A stretch of DNA of 64,000 bases from Paraescarpia echinospica (lineage: Eukaryota > Annelida > Polychaeta > Sabellida > Siboglinidae), in assembly GCA_020002185.1 (NCBI GenBank), contig CM034544.1, positions 5,100,973 through 5,164,972 of the forward strand, written 5' to 3'. The notes under the pieces were generated by a model. That model worked only from the letters and a program-made list of their open reading frames with translations. It was not told the DNA's origin and ran no database searches. A program made the position numbers and the translations under genes. How positions within the stretch are numbered: the first letter of the stretch is position 1; each line of letters begins with the position of its first letter. Shown piece after piece: positions 55,918 through 64,000 of the stretch.

Positions 55918-57150
55918 TTTATTTGTTAAGCATGACCTCGCTTTAAAAAAACCATGTTGAGATGGGTTTATCAAGTTTTGTTTAACAAGAAAATCCACCA
56001 TGTGATCTTTAATTAGTCTTTCTAATAATTTGCAAATCACTGATGTTAAACTCACTGGTCTATAGTTCTCTGACTTGTTTCTCGAACCTTTTTTGAATAA
56101 CGGTATAATGTTTGCTTCTTTCCATTCTAAAGGAACCACTCCCTCTTCTAATGACAAGTTGAAAACTGTTGCAAGCGGTATGCTAATTTGTTCTACAATT
56201 TCCAATAGTAGTTTGAGTGGAATACCATCCACTCCAGGTGATTTATTATCCTTCATAGCCCTTATTTTCTTAGCTACCATTTCCGGGGTTACAATTAATT
56301 GTCCTAAATAGTCTGAATCTGCCCCCTTGAACTTAGCCTTTGGTACTGGCAGTGAACTAATATCTTCCCTGGTAAACACTGAACTAAAGTACTCATTCAG
56401 GTCTTCTGCCATTAAGAATCCCTCTGATATTATATTTCCAGCACTATCTTCCAGAGGACCGACCTTATCTTGAACTTTCTGTTTGCTTCAAACATACGCA
56501 TAAAAACTCTTGCTGTCATGTTTTATATTACTAGCTAATTGTTGTTCACAGCTTCTCTTTGAATTTCTAATTTCAGCTGTAGCTTGGTTAAGTGCTTCTT
56601 TATAACTGTTGTAGTCTTCATCATTTCCAGTACATCTATATGACTTCCACATCTTTTGTTTATACTTAATTTTTCTAATGGCTTCTTTCGATAAATGTTT
56701 CTTTTTGGTCCGTTTTCCTTGTTTTTTTAAAGGTACACATTTATCGACTATGCACTTAATTTCACTCTTTAATATATTCCAGCATTCTGTTGCCGTCTTA
56801 TTTTTGAGTGTGTTATTCCAGTCTATCTTTGCTAAATATTTCCTCATGTCCTTATACGTTCCTTTGTGGAAATTTCTCCTATACTGCTTTTTACTATTCC
56901 TTTCTGATTTTACTTTGATGGTAAAGTGTATCTGGTTGTGATCGCTACTCCCCAGTGGCTCACATATCTTGACATTGTCAACTAATTCATTCTGTGAGGA
57001 CAAAACTAAGTCTAACACATTCTCACCCCTGGTTGGTTCTAGCACATGTTGAGAATATATAGAACGTCCAATAGAACGTCCAATTCGCAGTAGATCCAAT
57101 CTATTGTATGTGATGATGCTGTGGCAGTGCATTGTTCTAGTTGTCGTCAC
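55918..57150 (-). mobile_element. LINE-4b: second, truncated copy of the same LINE family
   Basis: Minus strand: endonuclease end (GENVLDLVLSSQNELVDNV, GSSDHNQIHFTIK), linker (57150-56488), then after one break the RT start (56412-55918) ending at SQHGFFKARSCLTN. Both ends are missing. Where it overlaps LINE-4a the proteins are nearly identical, so the two copies form a long inverted repeat of about 1.1-1.2 kb around 55917. Confidence 0.85.
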
Positions 57151-57679
57151 GCCTGGTCAACCGGCTACAATGTTGTGACACAGGTGCAGTTCACTATACT
57201 GGTACGCACTGCATATAAATGACAAAAATGCTAAAATGTCATTAAGTACTTGTTAAAATGGCACAGTCCACCTTCGACCCGAGACATTCATAAAAACAAC
57301 TCTAAAATTGCACTGCTGTTCCACGGTTAAAAACAGGTAAAAATGTAAAATATCCACGAGCTTGTTTTGGTGCAGCCACATAGAGGCGCGACACAATCAC
57401 AATCACGTTTGCTACGGCCTTGTAATATATACCAGTGGTTACACTGGCCTCGTATCTTCATACCTGTTTCTTGTGTCGTTGTCTTGGCCCGTTTGAGTAC
57501 TATATTCTCTCAGTTATCGTGGCAAGATTATCTGATTATCTGAATCACATTCTGCCGCTAACGTGTTTCTTTATCTGGATAGCAGTAAGTTGTGGTTCGT
57601 GTAATTTATGTGTAAGCAATCAAAACTATCTGTGTAAGAAATCAGTTATCTTTATATTAATACGCTAACTTTGGAGCGT
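57151..57679. other. no gene recognised
   Basis: Unique-looking spacer between LINE-4b and LINE-5. No supported feature. Confidence 0.45.
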
Positions 57680-58175
57680 TGCAACAATACCTCCACCAAG
57701 GCATCGAGGTCCACTCGGTGTCAATCTTGATAACAAACTTAGCTGGAATGTCCATGTTCACAGTGTGTGCTCCAAAGTCCACCAGCGGTTGTACTTTCTC
57801 CGCAGACTTAGAGCTTTCGGTGTCGATGAGAAAATACTTGTTCTTTTGTATCGCTCCATTATTGAACGCATACTGCGCTGTGGGATTACTGCTTGGTTTG
57901 ACAATCTGTCTATTCAGTTAAATTACAGCTTTCCCGATTGATGAGACCTGCCATGAAAATCACAGGTTCCACATCTCCCATGATCTCCCTTCAGGAGATT
58001 TTTAAACTTCAGGAGACAGTCAGTCCAGATTATTTATGATACTAAACATGTTCTGCATAATGAATTTCAGCTCCTGTCATCTGGCAGACGTTATACATAT
58101 TGCAGTCATGTATGTTCTTACCCCGAGATACATTTATCATATCCATAATTGAGGCAATAAGGCATTATCTTATCT
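57680..58175 (+). mobile_element. LINE-5 fragment: L2/CR1-type RT C-terminus
   Basis: Plus strand frame with LGVNLDNKLSWNVHVHSVCS, YFLRRLRAFGVDEKIL and LRCGITAWFD, then in shifted frames HNEFQLLSSGRRY, the usual end of fish-like L2 LINEs. It ends near a short CATTATCTTATCTT tail. Truncated at the 5' end. Confidence 0.78.
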
Positions 58176-58204
58176 TACAAAGACAGTTATTTATGTTGAC
58201 TTAC

Positions 58205-59065
58205 GTGCTTGCCACCATATCTCCCAAGTTGTTTACGGCAACACTCGAAAGTATATTCCGATGACTGACCTGGGAAATCAGAGGTTTGAGGATAGACGGA
58301 GAATATCTCAGTCATCTTCGCCTCGCCGACAACATACTCATATGCGGTATTACACCGCAAGAACTACAAAAAAATGTTGCACTAGCTAGCTGATGAAAGT
58401 AAAAAACAAGGTCTGAAGATGAACGGAAGTGATGCTAGAAAATGACACACCAATATATATCAACACGACGTAGATAGAGAACGTTGAAAGCTACGTCTAC
58501 CTGGGACAGCGATACAATATCAGAGACAAACACCAAGACAATGAGATTCAAAGAAGAATCATCGCTGGCTGGACAACATTCGCCAAACACTGCGACATCT
58601 TCAACGGTAACTTTGGAACCTCCTTGAAGAGACAAGTCTACAACTACAACTTTCAGCGATGACATACGACGCGGAAACATGGGCACTCACCATCAAGGTA
58701 AAAGAACAAGCTAGCAGCCGCACACACAAAGATGGAAAGATGTATGTTAAACATCACATATCGGGAGAAAAAAACGAACATCTGGGTAAGAGAGAAGACA
58801 AAGGTCATAGACGTGATAGAACAAATCAGAAGACAGAAGTGGACCTGGGCAGGGCACACCAGCAGACTGCGAGATAACCGATGGATATCGCGTATGACAA
58901 CCTAGACACCTTACGAAGGGAAACGATCTAGAAGAAGACCGCCGAGACGAGTACTGGAAGGGCACCATCTGGCAGTGGATAGCGCAAGACAGGCAGATTA
59001 GGAAACGATATGCTGAGGCCTTCGCCCAACCACGGGACACTACGGCTGCACAATGAAGATGATGA
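58205..59065 (+). mobile_element. LINE-6 fragment: RTE-group RT C-terminus
   Basis: Plus strand pieces: SPKLFTATLESIF, HLRLADNILI (LADD catalytic block altered to LADN), YVYLGQRYNIRDKHQDNEI, RRIIAGWTTFAKH and a TYDAETWALT segment, ending near GAAGATGATGACGTG as RTE elements often do. Many frameshifts. Confidence 0.78.
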
Positions 59066-59499
59066 CGTGTTTGCGTTGTGCCACACATTCTTACGGAGTG
59101 TTTCTTCTACCTGTGATAAAGCAACACTCCCCGTGACGTCACTGTAAACCGATCAAACTACTGTAATTGTGATAATTGCTGCCCCAGTCTGTGGCTCAAT
59201 GGGTGAATGTAAGCTAATTTATAAATACTACTGCTTTGCCGGGCTCACATCTAAAGACATATACATGACAATAATAGCCAGGCATGTATGATATCATTGT
59301 TTAACAAACGGCTCTATACACGTCACCAGCATCAACTTCTCCAGCAACGTTATCGACATTGTCGGTTTCATTGTCACTGTTGTTACTATGAAAAACGTCT
59401 TCTGAAATACTGATCGGAAAGAACGTATTATTGTGAATGTTAACGTAGGCACAGACGTGGCTGTATTGTAACTGTTCTATTATCTGCAGCGCACAGACA
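59066..59499. other. no gene recognised
   Basis: Spacer between LINE-6 and the candidate last exon of gene C. It may include the gene C 3' UTR. Confidence 0.4.
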
Positions 59500-60435
59500 C
59501 TACTTGCTGCCAGTCACAACTACTGCAAGTGTGGGAGACTCGCCGATAACAAAGCAGATCCCATCACCAAGTCGTGTCACGTTTTCTTCCGGCTCAGTGA
59601 AGCCGGAACTCTTTTTCTGCCGCCACCGTTGCTGGTAGTCGGACATATCTCCAATGTGGACGTAGTTAGGCAGCAGTGCAGACCAAAGCAGGGTATGATA
59701 CACGAAACCGACAGTCTAGAAAATGGATTTGGATTTCTAACCTGGTCCTAGATTTTAATGAGTATGTTTATGTGGCATGCCACCACTGCTTATCTGTGCG
59801 TCGTGAGTATCTATACAGATGTTAGTTATCAGCCTGGAGAATTCCCAACGTTGCTCGAGCCTTCCCCTACCTTCTAGTAAAACCAACATCAACCAAAGGC
59901 GCATCTGGTAGCATGGCGACCCAGTTCTTCTTTGGTTGCATGTGCTTAACCAATATCTCGCTTAGTACAATATTTCGTTTGACATATAACTGCATCCGCA
60001 TAAAAGCCACGCTTTCTACCCAAACATTTCAAAGGGTAAAGTCATTGGGTATATCGTTTTTATCTAGTGCGTATCGTCTCTTATCCTGGTCGTGGTTGTC
60101 GACGCTTAGTACGAGGTGGTCAGATAATTATTAGGCCGGCGACTACAATCTCATTAATACAGGAATGAGTGACAGGACAAGATCTTTTTTGCATTACAGG
60201 TCATGCCTTTCTGTTATTCACATAATGCTCTGGCTAGAGTTTCGTCGAATTGGGTGCATTCGTTCCACACGTGCACGTATACATGCAAACATTCATACAT
60301 ACATTCATACATACATACATACATTCATACATACATACATACATACATACATACATACATACATACATACGTACGTACATACATACATACATACATACAT
60401 ACATACATACATACATACATACATACATACATACA

Positions 60436-60467
<32 letters not shown>

Positions 60468-60483
60468 GACATACACTCACACA

Positions 60484-60581
<98 letters not shown>

Positions 60582-60939
60582 TACATATATACGAGAGTAC
60601 TTACGCACGCGAGCTAAATAAAGATGTGCCTTTTACCTTTTTACACACTTTTTGCTTTTCCCGAGTATAGATACTTGTTAGAAAATTAGAAAGGACCAAC
60701 GTCTATTATGGTCTCTCTCTCTCCCGAAAAGCAAAATATGTGAACAAAATATCGAAGTTTCAAAAAGACCGCAGGAGGATTCGTCCTCTCCATCGACAGG
60801 TTCTCTGACCCCGAGACCAACGTCACAATTATCAAGCTGTTCACTGTGATTGTCATACTGTGGTAATGCACCACGTCGCGCCCATCACTGCCAATTCTTC
60901 TAGCAATGATGCATATCTTTCGAGAGTACTGGCGACGTT
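59500..60939 (-). CDS. gene C: two candidate 3' exons of an unrecognised host gene
   Basis: Minus strand. Exon 60939-60859 (81 bp, acceptor ttgtttccag, donor ACCACA before gtatga) encodes NVASTLERYASLLEELAVMG and ATWCITT. Exon 59715-59500 (216 bp with stop, acceptor cattttctag) encodes TVGFVYHTLLWSALLPNYVH, then DMSDYQQRWRQKKSSGF and a hydrophobic C-terminal strand. Both are phase 0, so they join in frame. I do not recognise the family; no function is proposed. The ORF lengths are short enough that chance is possible. Confidence 0.4.
60290..60577. repeat. (CATA)n then (CA)n compound microsatellite
   Basis: Tetranucleotide CATA from 60290 to about 60470, followed by CA to 60577. It lies inside the putative gene C intron; open frames are artefacts. 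Confidence 0.96.
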
Positions 60940-61249
60940 CTGGAAACAATGAACCGTCAACTATCTGTTCTTAATTGTCGATTTTTACTGCTTCCAAGAC
61001 TAGAGATGTTAGTGTTGTGCCCATAGCTTGAAAGCCTGAACGTCGTCGAATGTATAGACAGCTTGATACTATGGCTGATTCTTCGTGCAGTTGCCCTATG
61101 CCATGGCCGCGAAGAATGTTATCCTATATATGGGGCGGCTGACCAGTATCGAATGTCCGAAAATAGTTCAATTGTTATTGCGAACGGAACTCGTATTCAC
61201 GAGATTTAAGGAAATTTGTGCAGTAGGGCAAGTTTTGAGGTATTTGTGG
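60940..61249. other. no gene recognised
   Basis: Spacer upstream of candidate gene C exon and before the SINE. Nothing supportable. Confidence 0.4.
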
Positions 61250-61636
61250 AGTGCGGCGGTGCAGTAGCTAGAGCATCTCCCGCATACACATATTTCTTTT
61301 GATGCGTATGATCTCGCTTTCGCCTCTGGGACATCGGATCTCAATCGAGAGATTCCTTGTTCGAATCCTGTGCTTCCATTTCGAACCTTGGGCAAGATTG
61401 CTCACTCCACGTTGTTCCAGTTCACTCAGCTGTATGAGTGAGTACCGGGCTATATGCAGTGGTGGATAGATGTGTACTAATATTCTTTGCGCATTAATTA
61501 CAGCATGGTTGAATACTTCCCAGAGAAGTCGAGATGGTGTTCCATTGGACAGGTCCGCCAGGGAGTGAAGTGTAAAGCGGTGTAAATAGTCCTAAAGACT
61601 GCCTGCGCTATATAAGAACTTACCTTTGCTTTTTTT
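61250..61636 (+). mobile_element. tRNA-derived SINE (copy 3, full length)
   Basis: The tRNA-like head has an A-box-like TAGCTAGAGCATC and B box TTGTTCGAATCC. The body contains TTGGGCAAGATTGCTCACTC and CCAGTTCACTCAGCTGTA. The tail is GCGCTATATAAGAACTTACC with a short T run. Body and tail match the minus-strand copy at 35625-35945. Confidence 0.85.
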
Positions 61637-62806
61637 ATAAAGATAGTTCGTAGGGACAAGAAAAGTTGGATATAGTTGATGGTGAGTGCACAGTGTAGAC
61701 CGACATTACATTCACCATGTTTACGTGTTCCGTGGCGCGGTCACATATGACCTGATATCGTCACTGAAACGTGACGGGGTGGCACTGACTCGCCGATCTG
61801 CAGATCTAGTGTCGATGAGTCTACAATATTTACTAGCGGAAGCAACACGCCAAGAATTCCCGATCTTATATGTAATCACGCGATACGTTCGTAAGAAAGT
61901 CTTGTTTGAATGCATAAAACGCACGTAGTGCAGTGTACAGTCGTCTACTCCACAATATTTTATAACACCGATAAAGGAAACGTTTTGATATAGCATGGTT
62001 TCGATGACATTCATTACACGGCTCACCTCGCTAGAGCAGCGCGCGTGCGTGTGTATGCGTGCGAATATGAGCGCGCGTGTGATTATCACTTTATTCTAGT
62101 CACGATTTAAACCGGTTTCAAATTATTACGACTATGCTACTTTCACTAAACATGTTCACAGCGTAGTGAAATCATTGTTTATTTTAAAGTTGGGCTGTTT
62201 TAAGTTATCCGTCCGCCGGCATCACGATAACGTGCGCCTCAGTAGAAAGACGAACTGTGGTCTAACTCGTGGTGCGGAAGGTAGACCTTGCTTCTGAAAC
62301 ACTGCTGGTTAAGCTCGCAAAGTAAGTACTAAGTAAACACTTATGTTTGCAAATGCAGGTGAATATCCTTCTGGTATCATGCACATTCTAAGAAAGTGCA
62401 AACTGCATTACTCAGGTTTCCGCCTTTTATAATAGCACATATGGCAACATTTTGTATTTATACTAAGGATAGGGATAAGTAATTGGACTTGTAGTTACTA
62501 CAATATTTGAGTACGCGTTCATGATCAAATATACTTGACCAAATATTAAGAGCACTGTCGCGATGCTGCTGTTACAACTAAGCCGCTAGCTGTATATTTT
62601 GAACAGTGCCAAAAAACTGTCAAACAAATGTCTCTGAGAAAATAACTTTTTATTAAACTTACTTAGGGAACAATTGCTAGTAAAACAGTGGGTAAAGGAA
62701 TCCCTGCTGATGGTCTCTTTACTCGGGCTTATGTACCGGTACAACTTAAAATAATATACACGACTTGCACCACGTTTTTGTGCCAGTGCAACGTGCAATG
62801 ACTGGC
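61637..62806. other. no gene recognised
   Basis: No supported gene. Both strands at 61690-61930 carry moderately long frames (80 and 122 residues) without recognisable motifs. Confidence 0.4.
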
Positions 62807-63207
62807 TGTGTAAAGACCATCTTAACTGATCCAAGTACAGGTGCTTGTGTAAAGACCATCTTAACTGATCCAAGTACAGGTGCTTGTGTAAAGACCATCT
62901 TAACTGATCCAAGTACAGGTGCTTGTGTAAAGACCATCTTAACTGATCCAAGTACAGGTGCTTGTGTAAAGACCATCTTAACTGATCCAAGTACAGATGC
63001 TTGTGTAAAGACCATCTTAACTGATCCAAGTACAGGTGCTTGTGTAAAGACCATCTTAACTGATCCAAGTACAGGTGCTTGTGTAAAGACCATCTTAACT
63101 GATCCAAGTACAGGTGCTTGTGTAAAGACCATCTTAACTGATCCAAGTACAGGTGCTTGTGTAAAGACCATCTTAACTGATCCAAGTCCAGGTGCTTGTG
63201 TAAAGAC
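62807..63207. repeat. 39 bp minisatellite, about ten units
   Basis: The unit contains TGTAAAGACCATCTTAACTG and ATCCAAGTACAGGTGCTTG. Units are almost identical (one has GATGCT, the last has CCAGG). The period is divisible by three, giving artefact frames on both strands. Confidence 0.95.
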
Positions 63208-64000
63208 ATTTATTAGAACAGTTGCAATTTGTAGCGGTAACATTGCCTTGTATAAACAGCATAATTAACCTTTCTTGAAAAATAATATACTCTCCTGTTT
63301 GAAAGTGAGGTTGACTATAATTATAGAGGGCAGCCCTAAGGAGTTTATAATACGGTGTGGTTACATTGTTATACAAACTTTCTGTCTTAATAAACGCAAT
63401 TTGGCGGGCCGGATACCTTTGACGTATTTATTATAGTATATATAAATAAATGTTCACTAACGAAACGCGGACATCGTACCTTTGCAGTACGTTATACTGA
63501 CTTAAATAGATGTCAGTTAAATACTTGTGTATACCAAATCGCTGTTATTCTAACGTCGCTGCTGTTATCAATAGTAGTGTTATGCGGCATGGCAACGGTG
63601 TGTATTTAACACTGCTGTCAAAACGACAATTACTTTGACGGGTACAATCAGTGGCGTCGGCCACGTCCCTGGCAAGGAGCGGCGACCAAAGCGTTCATTG
63701 TGTTGTATTGCCGCGGGGCAGTTGACTCGTACATTCAGTGTAATGGATCTTTACGTTAAGTAGGTCAATCGGCGTCTAGAGAGCAAGGAACAGTAACACA
63801 ACTCCTCACAGATCTCCAATGGGAAACACTCCAAACAAGAACGAAAGCCTAAAGACTTAAAACCCTTACAATATATCATGCACAATTCTAGACGGTCACG
63901 TAAACATGATAAACAATTCCTGAAAATCAGGCACTCACCAAACCTATTTAGTAATAATTTCTTCCCTACTACAATAAAAGACAGGAATTGTCTACCTCCA
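63208..64000. other. no gene recognised; one dispersed motif copy
   Basis: It contains a copy of the dispersed motif at 63381-63440 (TTAATAAACGCAATTTGGCGGG). No coding feature could be supported to the window end. Confidence 0.45.

Noticed and set aside
53800..57150. Simple single inverted LINE
   Set aside because: Three segments in minus, plus, minus order with overlapping protein content require a twin-primed copy plus a second copy.
60165..60670. 150-residue Tyr-Ile-His-Thr frames
   Set aside because: Produced by (CATA)n and (CA)n microsatellites.
61686..62089. Overlapping frames on both strands as a gene
   Set aside because: Neither strand shows recognised motifs, and splice sites do not connect to neighbouring candidates.

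Overview
This window comes from an animal nuclear genome, not a prokaryote. It has spliced genes with GT-AG introns, many simple repeats and minisatellites, and several classes of metazoan retroelement (gypsy/Mag-like LTR element, CR1/L2/jockey-group and RTE-group LINEs, tRNA-derived SINEs, a P-type DNA transposon, MITEs). The mixture suggests a marine invertebrate, but I cannot name a phylum from sequence alone.

The main host content is two tandem paralogues of a type II membrane glycosyltransferase of family GT49 (the LARGE C-terminal / B4GAT1 fold), both on the minus strand. Gene B (43878 down to 21463) can be rebuilt as 12 exons that join in frame to a 434-residue protein: signal anchor, short repetitive stem, GT49 domain with a DVD (DxD) motif, and a C-terminal exon with a stop. 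Gene A (12175 down to 8620) shows the signal-anchor exon and three GT49 exons; the rest lies beyond the left edge. Introns of A and B are still alignable in places, so each copy serves as the empty-site control for insertions in the other. A possible third, unrelated host gene (gene C) is hinted at by two phase-compatible exons at 60939-59500.

Layout: 1-94 gene A intron; 95-8363 a complete gypsy element with 185-187 bp LTRs, 5 bp target duplication and a nested LINE; 8364-12175 gene A; 12176-14054 intergenic sequence; 14055-18583 a decayed P-type (THAP9-like) transposon with long inverted ends; 18584-21462 intergenic repeats; 21463-43897 gene B, whose introns carry a 30 bp minisatellite, LINE-2, an 88 bp tandem repeat, a long ATT/GTT tract, a MITE, a SINE and an RTE fragment; 43898-50520 SINE, RTE 5' fragment and LINE tail fragments; 50636-59065 a dense LINE cluster including a twin-primed insertion; 59500-60939 candidate gene C; 61250-64000 a SINE and a 39 bp minisatellite.

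The transposable elements are mostly broken. The host story is a duplicated glycosyltransferase locus whose introns have become a trap for mobile DNA, with several insertions lying within tens of bases of splice sites.
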